A model generated the notes under the pieces. The model searched no databases. It had not been told where the DNA came from and saw only the letters and a list, made by a program, of their open reading frames with translations. Source: Vibrio owensii CAIM 1854 = LMG 25443 (GTDB taxonomy: Bacteria; Pseudomonadota; Gammaproteobacteria; Enterobacterales; Vibrionaceae). From it: a stretch of DNA of 64,000 nucleotides. This document shows positions 1-8,149 of this stretch, one piece after another; the stretch's first letter is position 1; every line of letters starts with the position of its first letter. The DNA is taken from assembly GCF_000817815.1 (NCBI RefSeq), contig NZ_JPRD01000016.1, positions 1 to 64,000 of the forward strand, in the 5' to 3' direction. A program made the position numbers and the translations under genes.

Positions 1-31
1 CTTATTTAGGACGGTACAGAGATATCTAAAG

Positions 32-55
32 AGCCTCGCACTGCGGGGCTTTTTA
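32..55 (+). terminator. Rho-independent terminator of a gene left of the window
   Basis: An 8-bp stem (AGCCTCGC with GCGGGGCT, one G-T pair) has a 2-nt loop and is followed by five T. It presumably ends a plus-strand gene that lies outside the window. Confidence 0.75.
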
Positions 56-103
56 TTTGCTGATGCTTCACTTGCTTCCTATATATAAAACCAATAGTCT
101 TGT

Positions 104-122
104 GTGGTTACTTCTAAACCAC
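104..122. repeat. Inverted repeat just upstream of the ToxR-like gene
   Basis: GTGGTT (104-109) and AACCAC (117-122) form a perfect inverted repeat with a 7-nt spacer, 9 nt before the ATG at 132. A TATATA-like -10 lies at about 81-88, so the repeat would be in the 5' leader. It could be an operator or an RNA hairpin. No clear Shine-Dalgarno sequence is visible before this start. Confidence 0.4.
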
Positions 123-131
123 TGAATCGCT

Positions 132-1550
132 ATGACTCGTCCGTATTGCTTTGTCCTGCAACATGACTCCCCTATTTCTTTCTATCCTGATAAAAATCAG
201 TTGACGATTGATGGTGAGGAGATTCATTTAGAACCATTGCAAGCAAGATTGCTGAGCTACTTTATCGAGAACCGTGGGAAAGTACTGAGTCCCCAGCAAA
301 TCGCAGCCGATGTCTGGCAAAGGACGCAAGTTTCCGACAACTTGGTGAGACAAGTCATTAGTCTACTGCGCAGTCAGCTTCAGGACAAAACGCGTCCGTA
401 TCGCATCATTCAAACCATTCCTAAGCAAGGTTACTTATTTGATATAGAAGTGACTGAGCCAAGCATAACGCACACTCCAATCCCTGGAGGATCTACTCCT
501 CTTACTCGTACCGCCAAGCCTAAAAACAAGCGTATGGTTCTAGCTGTAACGGCAATCCTAACGGTTGGGCTTATTGTGGCTTGGGCAGTACAAAATGGTG
601 ACATCACTGATGACACAACGGTGATAACAGCGCAACAAAGTGACGTAGTGCCCGTTTATATTCATGATATTACGCTTGATTCCACCAGCAACTTTGAAAT
701 GGCAGAAAGCGTATATAACTACCTCTTCTATGGGCTAAATTCAGCCAAAAACCTCTCCGGTTACCACTATTCTCAGCTATCCAAACAAAGTAAGCAGTCT
801 CTTGCCAACCACGGTGTTGAGCTCAAAAGTTGGATTAAGAAAGCAGATGGCAATTATGTGCTTAGCGTCTTGGTGCAAAACAACCATCAACCCAATCAGA
901 GCCAAAAGGTAGAGAAGACGTTTAACCAAGATAACTTCTTCGATGCTATCGGCGATGTGATTTTAGAAATCAAAGCCATCATTGCACCAATGAGTTCCGA
1001 TTACGAAGTGGCTAGCCACCGCGTGACGTCCATCAGTAACTATGACGATTGGAAAGTGATCTCTGAAGGGATTTCTCTTTTCTATCAAGGTAAGGGTGGT
1101 CCCGCTTTTTCGGATATTGCTCAGCAGCTAAATACGATTCAACAACAAGGGCGAGACAGCTATTTGGTTAGTGCTTTGTTGTCTTACTCTGAATCTTTAG
1201 CTTACTTACGCGAGCACAAACAAGAAGACCGAGAACAGGCACTTCACTCAGCTAAGCAGGCGTTCGAACTGAACCCACGTTGTGATATTGCCAACCTCAC
1301 TTTGGGGCTCGCTTTGCTTATCAATCAGCACCCTAATCAAGCCTTCCCGTACTTGTTTTATGCAGCAGAAAGCACGCCAAGCCCAATCAGTTTTTACTTA
1401 CTCAGCGTGGCTGACAAACTCGCAGATAACCCGAAAGGCTCGCAATACAATTACCAACGCTATACTGAGATGAAAAAAGAGCATAACGGCCAACTGTTTG
1501 ATCTTATTGAATCTTCACAAAAAGCAAACCTATTCCAAACAGCCAAATAG
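132..1550 (+). CDS. ToxR/CadC-like membrane-anchored winged-helix regulator
   Basis: The protein is 472 aa. Residues about 20-105 form an OmpR-type winged-helix DNA-binding domain, with the expected LSPQQIAADVW and RVIQT/IPKQGYLF-like segments. A single membrane segment follows at about 135-153. The C-terminal 300 residues would be periplasmic; the last third (about 330-450) is helical and TPR-like. There is no receiver domain. This architecture is that of ToxR/CadC one-component regulators, which sense periplasmic or membrane conditions and act on nearby promoters while anchored in the membrane. It is neither ToxR nor CadC by obvious signature, so the signal is unknown. The small membrane protein downstream at 1738 is a candidate target or partner by proximity only. 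Confidence 0.8.
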   Translation: MTRPYCFVLQHDSPISFYPDKNQLTIDGEEIHLEPLQARLLSYFIENRGKVLSPQQIAADVWQRTQVSDNLVRQVISLLRSQLQDKTRPYRIIQTIPKQGYLFDIEVTEPSITHTPIPGGSTPLTRTAKPKNKRMVLAVTAILTVGLIVAWAVQNGDITDDTTVITAQQSDVVPVYIHDITLDSTSNFEMAESVYNYLFYGLNSAKNLSGYHYSQLSKQSKQSLANHGVELKSWIKKADGNYVLSVLVQNNHQPNQSQKVEKTFNQDNFFDAIGDVILEIKAIIAPMSSDYEVASHRVTSISNYDDWKVISEGISLFYQGKGGPAFSDIAQQLNTIQQQGRDSYLVSALLSYSESLAYLREHKQEDREQALHSAKQAFELNPRCDIANLTLGLALLINQHPNQAFPYLFYAAESTPSPISFYLLSVADKLADNPKGSQYNYQRYTEMKKEHNGQLFDLIESSQKANLFQTAK

Positions 1551-1737
1551 CCTCAAATAAAGCGGAGTGAAAAAATCGCTGCTCTCGCCTATTGTTAAGT
1601 CAGCCTCCCCAATGCTGATGGGTATTCTGGATGTTTGATTTTTGTTTGGAGTTCAACTCGCTTGCCTTGCATCAAGCGTAAAAAACGCGCCTTCCACATA
1701 CTTGTAAACCAAATCATTCATTTCTTGGGATACACAC

Positions 1738-2214
1738 ATGTTGAAGAAGTTTGCCTTTCAGATCATTCCAATCCAGATCTTTCTGTTCGTCTTTTGGTTC
1801 AAAAATGGCTTTATCGATAAAGTGATGGGCGTGCTACTTGGTATCATCACGCCTGACACCGCCTATGCAGGTGATACTTGGGCTGGCTGGAAAGGCTATA
1901 TCGTTGGGACATGGGATAAGAGCCAAGTCGGTCATGCACTGCTGAGCCCAACGTTTGACTTTATGTTCCCGATTCTCATTGCTTTGCAGTGCTTACCGTT
2001 TTTACTGGTGATTCGCTCAGTGCTGGCAGGTGAGTTTATGGCTGGTAAAGAACGTCCGTGGCTACTCTATGCGGCTTTTGCATCTCTGTTCGTAACGGGT
2101 TGTATGGCTTTCACCCAAACCATTACAGGTGCAAGTGATGGACAATATCTATGGCAATTTATTGGCTTTAGCATGGTTGCCATCATGTATCTGCGTAACG
2201 AGCAAGGTAAATAG
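1738..2214 (+). CDS. Small multi-pass membrane protein, unknown function
   Basis: The protein is 158 aa and strongly hydrophobic, with about four membrane segments (roughly residues 5-38, 75-98, 106-128 and 134-152). No catalytic motif or known family was recognised. ATG 1738 has a weak upstream GGGA. It lies 187 bp after the ToxR-like gene on the same strand and ends at a strong terminator, so it could be a target or partner of that regulator. This is inference from position. An overlapping 61-codon frame at 1635-1820 is judged spurious. Confidence 0.65.
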   Translation: MLKKFAFQIIPIQIFLFVFWFKNGFIDKVMGVLLGIITPDTAYAGDTWAGWKGYIVGTWDKSQVGHALLSPTFDFMFPILIALQCLPFLLVIRSVLAGEFMAGKERPWLLYAAFASLFVTGCMAFTQTITGASDGQYLWQFIGFSMVAIMYLRNEQGK

Positions 2215-2224
2215 CATTACCTCA

Positions 2225-2250
2225 AAAGCCCCAATCAAATGGGGCTTTTT
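2225..2250. terminator. Bidirectional terminator between convergent genes
   Basis: AAAGCCCCA (2225-2233) and TGGGGCTTT (2240-2248) form a 9-bp stem with a 6-nt loop. There are T runs on both strands. It separates the membrane protein (plus) from the DMT transporter (minus). Confidence 0.85.
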
Positions 2251-2268
2251 CATGGTGTTTAGTCGGTG

Positions 2269-3222
2269 TTAAGCATTGATGTTGTTCATACAATGCTCAC
2301 ATAGCACAGGCTTTTGCTCTGCAGACTTCAAGCGAAAACGCTGCCAGAAAGCAGGCTCAGCTTTAGTGACAAAAATACCACCCAGTAATGGCAGTAGTAG
2401 AGCGACAGAAACCAACGACAAACTGTTACCCGCAATCCATGTTGAAAGGCTAAGCGCAATCAACGGGAAAAACAGAAAACAGATCGAGGCGGTAAACGGC
2501 GTCGACACTTGTCCAAGCTTAAAGTACGCCACAATGCCACCGACGCTAGCAAACATACCGAGATAAATCACAGCGGTAATCGAATCCATCGAGAACTGAG
2601 AAAGATCCGGCTGTTCGACAATCAGTGAGGTAGTAAAGAGCAACGCAGAGGCAACAAAGCTTGGAAAGGCGTTGTAAGTCAGCACTGGAATGCCTTTACA
2701 GAACTTTTCAACAAACACGTACATCACCGAATGAATCGCGACCGCCCCACCTAAAGCGAGAAAGCCCAGCAGGTAATCCTCTCCACCCAAACTCATCTCT
2801 TTCGCTAGAATCAAAACTAAGCTCAACACCGCGACTAAAAGACCAGCAATCTGAGATTTACGTAACCTAAGTCCAAGGAACAGGCTTGATGTCACCATCA
2901 CCGCAATCGGCATGTTGGCGAAGATGATCGATGCAAGACCCGATGAAATGTATTGTTCACCAAAAATCATCAAGGTAAACGGAATCGCGAAATAGAAAAT
3001 CGCGACGACGAACATCCAGAACACTTTGCCTTTCGGGAAGAACAGAGGTTGTTTGAGGTGTTTCGCCAACATGATTAATAGCGGCGCAGCTATTAGGAAG
3101 CGCAGGCCGGTCGCAAAGATGGGCGGAATAGTTTGCACCGCCACTTCCATCGCAAACCACGTGGTGCCCCAAATCAAGCACACAGACACAAACAAGATAA
3201 TTGGTAGATGCTTATACGTCAT
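2269..3222 (-). CDS. DMT-superfamily (EamA-type) transporter
   Basis: The protein is 317 aa with about ten hydrophobic segments arranged as two EamA repeats (roughly residues 5-140 and 150-285). The first helix carries the CLIWGTTWFAMEV segment typical of the family. EamA/RhaT-family carriers are inner-membrane exporters of amino acids or other metabolites; the substrate here cannot be read from sequence. The start at 3222 is preceded by a GGGAGG Shine-Dalgarno at 5 nt. A longer frame from a TTG at 3291 lacks this support. A 33-codon upstream frame ends in a TGA overlapping this ATG (see 3219-3320), which suggests translational coupling. Confidence 0.85.
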   Translation of the reverse strand: MTYKHLPIILFVSVCLIWGTTWFAMEVAVQTIPPIFATGLRFLIAAPLLIMLAKHLKQPLFFPKGKVFWMFVVAIFYFAIPFTLMIFGEQYISSGLASIIFANMPIAVMVTSSLFLGLRLRKSQIAGLLVAVLSLVLILAKEMSLGGEDYLLGFLALGGAVAIHSVMYVFVEKFCKGIPVLTYNAFPSFVASALLFTTSLIVEQPDLSQFSMDSITAVIYLGMFASVGGIVAYFKLGQVSTPFTASICFLFFPLIALSLSTWIAGNSLSLVSVALLLPLLGGIFVTKAEPAFWQRFRLKSAEQKPVLCEHCMNNINA

Positions 3223-3320
3223 GGCGACCTCCCGCTTGTCGGTTGATAACAAGGTTTGGTAGGCACGCAGAAAGGAGCTCGGTACGAGCAATTAGATTGG
3301 TTTTCATTTTTCATTCCCAT
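3219..3320 (-). CDS. Possible 33-codon leader peptide before the DMT exporter
   Basis: From ATG 3320 there is an open frame of 33 codons. Its TGA stop (3219-3221) overlaps the exporter ATG as ATGA. The peptide is polar with three cysteines: an N-terminal MGMKNENQSNC segment, then FCVPTKPCYQP. There is no strong Shine-Dalgarno before ATG 3320. The exact stop/start overlap with a well-supported downstream start suggests coupling or leader-peptide control. Chance is the alternative. Confidence 0.3.
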   Translation of the reverse strand: MGMKNENQSNCSYRAPFCVPTKPCYQPTSGRSP

Positions 3321-3395
3321 CACAGGATGGTGCAAATAGAAAGCTATTCACACGCATAACAAATTCACACGACAATTCGTGCAGTAACATTGTTG

Positions 3396-3410
3396 GCAGC
3401 GAAACGCTGC
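3396..3410 (-). terminator. Short perfect hairpin after the Cys-rich gene
   Basis: GCAGCG and CGCTGC (3396-3401 and 3405-3410) pair around a 3-nt loop, 11 nt beyond the stop of the minus-strand Cys-rich gene. No T run follows on the minus strand, so it may stabilise the 3' end rather than terminate. Confidence 0.35.
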
Positions 3411-3420
3411 GAGATAGGAA

Positions 3421-3798
3421 TTAAGCTATCGGAGGGCGATAGTGAGAGTGCATGTCTGCACTGGTGTAGAACGCGGCTTTGCTTACCGCCAACTCATCTC
3501 GGAATGGAGCTTCATAAGATCTTGGCTGAGTTTCGACAACAGCCGTACCCGATGCGTGACCATGGGAACAACACTGCTTCTCAAAGCATGTTCCGCCCGG
3601 CTCACAACACCCCGGCTCACTCTTTTCTTCCGAGCTAAAGGTCAAATCACAATAACTGATATGCAAAGACTCTGTTACTGATGTCATGTGATTTGCTGCG
3701 ATTGATGGCACTTCTGCACGAGCAATACCGCTTGAAAGCGCAAATGCAATCAAGACACTCAGCAGAAAATACATTGTCGATGTGCGCTTCGCTAGCAT
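3421..3798 (-). CDS. Secreted Cys/His-rich small protein, possible metal binder
   Basis: The protein is 125 aa from ATG 3798; the longer frame begins with a GTG one codon earlier. An N-terminal signal peptide (about residues 1-28, ending near GIARA) is followed by a short domain with clustered cysteines: GCCEPGGTCFEKQCCSHGH at about residues 63-81, after an isolated Cys near 50. The C-terminus contains DMHSHYRPP. The Cys/His cluster suggests periplasmic metal binding, somewhat like small CopL/DUF2946-type proteins, but I do not recognise the family firmly. It has no operon partner. Confidence 0.6.
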   Translation of the reverse strand: MLAKRTSTMYFLLSVLIAFALSSGIARAEVPSIAANHMTSVTESLHISYCDLTFSSEEKSEPGCCEPGGTCFEKQCCSHGHASGTAVVETQPRSYEAPFRDELAVSKAAFYTSADMHSHYRPPIA

Positions 3799-3931
3799 CA
3801 CAATCTCTCATCAAAGCAGTTAGAAAAGGTTAGCGTGAAGATACTCATCAACAAGGTAAGAAACAAGATGGCTTGAGATGACTTTACACTTTTTTACCCC
3901 TAAGTCATTGGGATGTGATTTCCCTTCACAC

Positions 3932-3961
3932 AAAAACAAAGCCTCGCATTGGGCGAGGCTT
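3932..3961 (-). terminator. Terminator of psiE
   Basis: AAGCCTCGC (3939-3947) pairs with GCGAGGCTT (3953-3961). On the minus strand a T-rich run follows. It begins a few bases beyond the psiE stop. Confidence 0.85.
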
Positions 3962-3965
3962 AATG

Positions 3966-4391
3966 TTATTCGTCTTTTTCAGCGGTTTGATTATCTATAT
4001 ACGGCCAATAATGATGACCTACTCGAATAACCAAGGTTGCCGCCGCCAAGATAAACGCAGCTAACGAGAGCCATACTATCATCACGGAGTCGAGTTCTTT
4101 CATACCAAGCGTGATGTAGCGAGCAATCGCCATCATGGCAATGTAGATCGGGTATCGAACCGGTATCTTACCGTTCATCACGAACTGCCCAACCATCGCG
4201 AGCACTTCCAGATAGATGAACATTAATAGGATGTCATCGAGTGCAACACGCTTCTGGACGTAAATGTGGACAAACTCTTCCACCATCGCCCACACAGTTG
4301 CCAGAGTAATGGCGACTAAAAGCACAGCTTCGAGTAGATGAAAGACTTTCAGAAAGGGACGACTGAATGATTTAGGTAAATGCGACGGCAT
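3966..4391 (-). CDS. psiE: Phosphate-starvation-inducible protein PsiE family
   Basis: The protein is 141 aa, normal for PsiE, with four predicted membrane helices (about residues 15-37, 53-74, 80-100 and 105-125). Conserved features include the HLLEAVLLVAI first helix and the YLEVLAMVGQF segment. PsiE is an inner-membrane protein of unknown biochemical role, PhoB- and CRP-controlled in E. coli. ATG 4391 is chosen over TTG 4397 because the nearest GGA is better spaced. An extended -10 (TGCTACACT) lies about 40 bp upstream. I see only a poor half match to a Pho box, so phosphate control is not supported by this sequence. Confidence 0.88.
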   Translation of the reverse strand: MPSHLPKSFSRPFLKVFHLLEAVLLVAITLATVWAMVEEFVHIYVQKRVALDDILLMFIYLEVLAMVGQFVMNGKIPVRYPIYIAMMAIARYITLGMKELDSVMIVWLSLAAFILAAATLVIRVGHHYWPYIDNQTAEKDE

Positions 4392-4476
4392 GGTCAACTA
4401 TCCAAACAAATCAAGGGAATAAGTTTGCAGTGTAGCACGCTATTTTAAAGAAGCTGAAGACAGAAAATCATCGGAA

Positions 4477-4503
4477 ATAAAAACGCTCCAACTAAGTGGA
4501 GCG
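4477..4503 (-). terminator. Terminator of the Yej-type importer operon
   Basis: CGCTCCA (4484-4490) and TGGAGCG (4497-4503) form a 7-bp stem with a 6-nt loop. On the minus strand TTTTTATTT follows. It lies about 40 bp past the last ATPase gene and just before the psiE promoter. Confidence 0.85.
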
Positions 4504-4541
4504 CTTTTATCTTTTAAGTTGGTTTTATTTGGATGGTGGCG

Positions 4542-5381
4542 TTACGCCACTTGCTGCTTTTTTTCTGCCAAGCGCTTTTTCTTACGATACTTAGGATGCG
4601 TGATTGGAATCGCCGACAACAGCTTCTTGGTGTAATCGTTCTGAGGATTCGCGTAGATTTCTTTCGCGTTGCCCGCTTCCACGACTTTGCCAAAGTACAT
4701 CACCGCAACCTTATCAGATACATGCTTCACAACAGACAGGTCATGCGAGATAAAGATAATCGCAAGGTTCATCTCTTGTTGCAGTTGCAATAGCAGGTTT
4801 AGGATTTGCGCTTGAACCGATACGTCCAACGCTGATACCGACTCATCACAAATCAGCAATTTAGGCTTAAGGGCAATCGCACGAGCAATACCAATACGTT
4901 GGCGCTGACCACCGGAGAACTCATGTGGATAGCGGTTTACCGCGGTTTCTGGCAAGCCAACTTTAACAAGTAGCTCTTTCACCCACTGTTTGCGCTCTGA
5001 AGACGTACCGATGTTGTGAATCACATACGGCTCTTCGAGAATCATGCCAATCGTATGGCGTTGGTTTAGCGATTCCATTGGGTCTTGGAAGACAATCTGC
5101 ATGTCCTTACGCAATGAGCGCATTTGCTTCACAGACAATTTGGTGATGTCTTTGCCTTCAAAGAAAATTTTACCTTCAGTTGGCTCGTACAATTTCAAAA
5201 TAGTACGACCTAGGGTACTTTTACCACAGCCTGATTCACCTACTAGGCCAAGAGTTTCCCCTTCACCTACTGATAGCGACACACCATCAACGGCTTTAAT
5301 GGTGTAGCCTTTCTTAAACAGTCCCTTACCAGATACAAAGTGCTGCTTAAGATCTTCAATTCTTAATACTTCTTTTGCCAT
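4542..5381 (-). CDS. Peptide ABC importer ATPase, second subunit (OppF/DppF-like)
   Basis: The protein is 279 aa. It has Walker A GESGCGKST, Q-loop FQDPMESLNQRH, signature FSGGQRQRIGIARA, Walker B LLICDESVSALD and the switch His in FISHDL. Its C-terminal oligo/dipeptide extension ends in a Lys/Arg-rich tail. It would energise uptake by pairing with the ATPase encoded immediately upstream. ATG 5381 has an AGAGGA Shine-Dalgarno; a GTG at 5414 is less likely. E. coli YejF is one fused double ATPase, whereas here the two halves are separate genes. It is the last gene of the operon. Confidence 0.93.
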   Translation of the reverse strand: MAKEVLRIEDLKQHFVSGKGLFKKGYTIKAVDGVSLSVGEGETLGLVGESGCGKSTLGRTILKLYEPTEGKIFFEGKDITKLSVKQMRSLRKDMQIVFQDPMESLNQRHTIGMILEEPYVIHNIGTSSERKQWVKELLVKVGLPETAVNRYPHEFSGGQRQRIGIARAIALKPKLLICDESVSALDVSVQAQILNLLLQLQQEMNLAIIFISHDLSVVKHVSDKVAVMYFGKVVEAGNAKEIYANPQNDYTKKLLSAIPITHPKYRKKKRLAEKKQQVA

Positions 5382-5417
5382 AACATCCTCTTTTATGACT
5401 TGTTCACTTTGCACCAG

Positions 5418-6275
5418 TTAGCTAGCAAACATACTGGCATCGATCGGTTTAATGTCGATCATCTGCTTAGGCTCATTATCTAAACTTGGCATCAAGCCCA
5501 TCAAACGCTCTGTATATGGGTGCTGTGGGTTATCGAATAGCTCGAAAATCTCGGCCTTTTCAACAATACGACCACCGTACATCACGGCTACGTCATCACA
5601 CACTTCTGCAACCACACCAAGATCGTGAGTGATGAAGATCATCGCCATGCCCGTTTCTTCTTGAAGCTCGTTCATTAATTCAAGAATAGACGCCTGAACC
5701 GTTACATCCAGTGCAGTGGTTGGCTCATCACAAATTAAAATGTCAGGTTTACACGCCAATGCCATCGCAATCATCACACGCTGACGCATGCCGCCGGATA
5801 GATTATGCGGGTACTCGTTCAAGCGTTTCTCCGGCATCGGAATTTTTACTTTCGCCAGCATTTCAACAGCGTAAGATTCGCGCGCTTTTTTATCCAACTC
5901 AGGACGGTGCAGCTCTAGCACTTCGCAAAGCTGACGACCAATAGAATGCACTGGGTTCAGCGCCGTCATTGGGTCTTGGAAGATAATTGAAATGCGGTCA
6001 CCGCGCATGGCGTACATTTCTTCCGCTGGTAGCGTGACCAAGTTCGTGCCGCGGTAATCTATCTCACCATTGACGATATTACCGTAAGGTTTCGGTAGCA
6101 AACCCATGATAGACATGGAGGTAACACTCTTACCACTACCGGATTCGCCCACAAGGCCGAGGGTACGCCCAGCACGAACATCAAAGTTCACGCCATGGAG
6201 CACTTTTACCGGTCCATCGTCCGTGGTGAACTCAACTTCTAGATCTTTAACACTCAGGATTACATCGTTTTCCAT
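5418..6275 (-). CDS. Peptide ABC importer ATPase, first subunit (OppD/DppD-like)
   Basis: The protein is 285 aa. It has Walker A GESGSGKS (about 41-48), Q-loop FQDPMTALNPVHS, signature LSGGMRQRVMIAMA, Walker B ILICDEPTTALD and H-loop FITHDLGVV, followed by the oligopeptide-type C-terminal region (NPQHPYTERLM). It forms the ATPase pair with the gene 36 bp downstream and docks on the two permeases encoded upstream. ATG 6275 has an AAGGA Shine-Dalgarno and starts 9 bp after the binding-protein stop, so co-translation is likely. Confidence 0.93.
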   Translation of the reverse strand: MENDVILSVKDLEVEFTTDDGPVKVLHGVNFDVRAGRTLGLVGESGSGKSVTSMSIMGLLPKPYGNIVNGEIDYRGTNLVTLPAEEMYAMRGDRISIIFQDPMTALNPVHSIGRQLCEVLELHRPELDKKARESYAVEMLAKVKIPMPEKRLNEYPHNLSGGMRQRVMIAMALACKPDILICDEPTTALDVTVQASILELMNELQEETGMAMIFITHDLGVVAEVCDDVAVMYGGRIVEKAEIFELFDNPQHPYTERLMGLMPSLDNEPKQMIDIKPIDASMFAS

Positions 6276-6284
6276 AACACATCC

Positions 6285-8111
6285 TTACAACTTGTACGTG
6301 TCATCAACGACAACAACCGGTTCAAAAGTCTTACCCGACTTCATTGCCTTCTGGGTTTCTTTCTTGATGTCTTTATCAATCCAGTACGTACCATCACCAA
6401 TAATGCCGCCGCTAAATAGTGCTTCGGTCATACGGTTCATTGGCTTCTCTGGCAATTTCAACCAACGCCAATGGCCGTAACGAACGTAAGGCACCATGTA
6501 ACCCGGAACAATCACATGTGCATCAATAATGTCACGTTGGATTTCATGGCCCAGTTGGATCTTCTTATCCATGTCCATGTTGAAACGGTACTCAATGATT
6601 TTCTCATCAAGTTCTGGCGTGCTGTAGTTCGTGAAAGAGTTAGTTTGTGGCTTATTGGCATTCACTGAGTGGAAGTATTCCCAATACGTTGGAATCTCAG
6701 AAGTGCCCATATCTAGGAACGCTAAATCGTGCTTTTTCTCACGTACGTATTTAAACATTGATGAGCCATCGATGAGCTTAAGTTCGATGTCCAAACCGGC
6801 CAACTTCGCTTGTTCACGCACAAATGCGATACGAGGCGTGTGCACTGGCGTTGCGTAGGTCAACTCGAAACTCAAACGCTGACCTTTGTCGTTAACACGG
6901 ATACCGTCGGAACCAATCTTATCGAAACCGGCTGCTGCAAACGCTTCAGCCGCTTTTTCTGGATCAAACTTTGGTGCTTTCGCATCTGGCAGGGTGTACT
7001 TACCATGCCCGTAGCCTGTTGGGTTTGGCTTACGACTGTAGTCACCGCGCATGATGTTTTCGATCATGCCATCAAAGTCGATCGCGTAAGTGATACCTTT
7101 ACGAATGTTTAAGTCATCCAATAATGGCATTGCGGTATTCATCCAAACGCCGCCAGCACCTACAGGGTATTGGTTGTAGCCCCAAAACTTCTGAATGTAG
7201 CCCTTTTGGTAAGGCGCAGTATCAGACTTGTCGTGCCAAAGGTTAGGTAAAACCAAGCCAAATGAGTCTAGGCTACCTTTTTCAAAGTGCTTCTTGGCAA
7301 TGTCGTTGTCACGAATAACCGTGATACGAATCTTGTCGACGTTATAACGGTTCTCATAGTACTTATTGGTGTATCCCCACCAATCTTCGCCAACGTGCTT
7401 AAAGGTAACACTCTTACCTTTTTTGATATCAGCTAAGTAGTATGCGCTAGTGGTTGGCTCACTTTTGAAGTTGTAGTAACGAACAAAATCATCATGAATA
7501 CCATCGCCGTTTTCGTCTTTCTTCGGGTTGGCATAGAAGTGAGCAGGACGAGGACGCAGCGCCCCCATTCTTAACAACAGTTCTTCAGGGTTAAGTTCTT
7601 TCGCCGCTTTCACCGCAAACGTTAGATCATCGAACTTAATCACATCTTCAACAGTCTTGTTGTAGTAATCGTTGTACCAAGGCTCGAGAATGTCTTTCGA
7701 GCGGTAGAACTTCAACATAAAGACAAAGTCGTCGGCAGTAACAGGTTTACCATCCGACCATTTTGCTTCTGGATTCAGTTTGAAATAAACGGTTTTGTTA
7801 TCACCCGCTAACGCCCACTCATTCGCTAACTCAGGGATGAATTCCAGTGTATCTGGATGACGTACCACCAAGCCCGGCGTTTCATCCAATATATAAGAAC
7901 GTAAACCTGAGTTCGCATCAGGGCCAACGCTGCGCAAAGTCTGCGGAAAGCTAGACATATACGCTCGGAAAGTACCACCGCGCTTTGCTTCAGGAGAGCC
8001 GTATTGAGGCTCATCCCAGTTTGTTTGCCAGTTTAAGTCAGTCGGAAGCGTTGCTGACATCGCACCAAAACTTAGGGCGCTCAGCGTGGACGCTAAAAAT
8101 AATTTTTTCAT
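6285..8111 (-). CDS. Periplasmic peptide-type solute-binding protein (SBP family 5)
   Basis: The protein is 608 aa, at the long end typical of YejA-like members. A signal peptide ends near AMSA (about residue 20). The family-5 landmarks are present: RGGTFRAYMSSFP near the N-terminus, LNPEAKWSDGKPVTADDFVF for the substrate lobe, and IRKGITYAIDFDGMI. It would deliver oligopeptides or peptide-like compounds to the YejB/YejE-type permeases encoded upstream. Unlike a DppA lipoprotein it has no lipobox Cys. Its position third in the operon, between permeases and ATPases, is unusual for Opp/Dpp systems. ATG 8111 has a good AAGGGAAG Shine-Dalgarno. Confidence 0.9.
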   Translation of the reverse strand: MKKLFLASTLSALSFGAMSATLPTDLNWQTNWDEPQYGSPEAKRGGTFRAYMSSFPQTLRSVGPDANSGLRSYILDETPGLVVRHPDTLEFIPELANEWALAGDNKTVYFKLNPEAKWSDGKPVTADDFVFMLKFYRSKDILEPWYNDYYNKTVEDVIKFDDLTFAVKAAKELNPEELLLRMGALRPRPAHFYANPKKDENGDGIHDDFVRYYNFKSEPTTSAYYLADIKKGKSVTFKHVGEDWWGYTNKYYENRYNVDKIRITVIRDNDIAKKHFEKGSLDSFGLVLPNLWHDKSDTAPYQKGYIQKFWGYNQYPVGAGGVWMNTAMPLLDDLNIRKGITYAIDFDGMIENIMRGDYSRKPNPTGYGHGKYTLPDAKAPKFDPEKAAEAFAAAGFDKIGSDGIRVNDKGQRLSFELTYATPVHTPRIAFVREQAKLAGLDIELKLIDGSSMFKYVREKKHDLAFLDMGTSEIPTYWEYFHSVNANKPQTNSFTNYSTPELDEKIIEYRFNMDMDKKIQLGHEIQRDIIDAHVIVPGYMVPYVRYGHWRWLKLPEKPMNRMTEALFSGGIIGDGTYWIDKDIKKETQKAMKSGKTFEPVVVVDDTYKL

Positions 8112-8149
8112 AAAACTTCCCTTTTTTATGTTTTGCTCACAATGCTTGC

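Noticed and set aside
1635..1820. 61-codon frame before the small membrane protein
   Set aside because: It overlaps the better-supported hydrophobic gene at 1738 in another frame and has no recognisable features.
4392..4475. Pho box before psiE
   Set aside because: Only a single CTGTC-like half is present without the second direct repeat.
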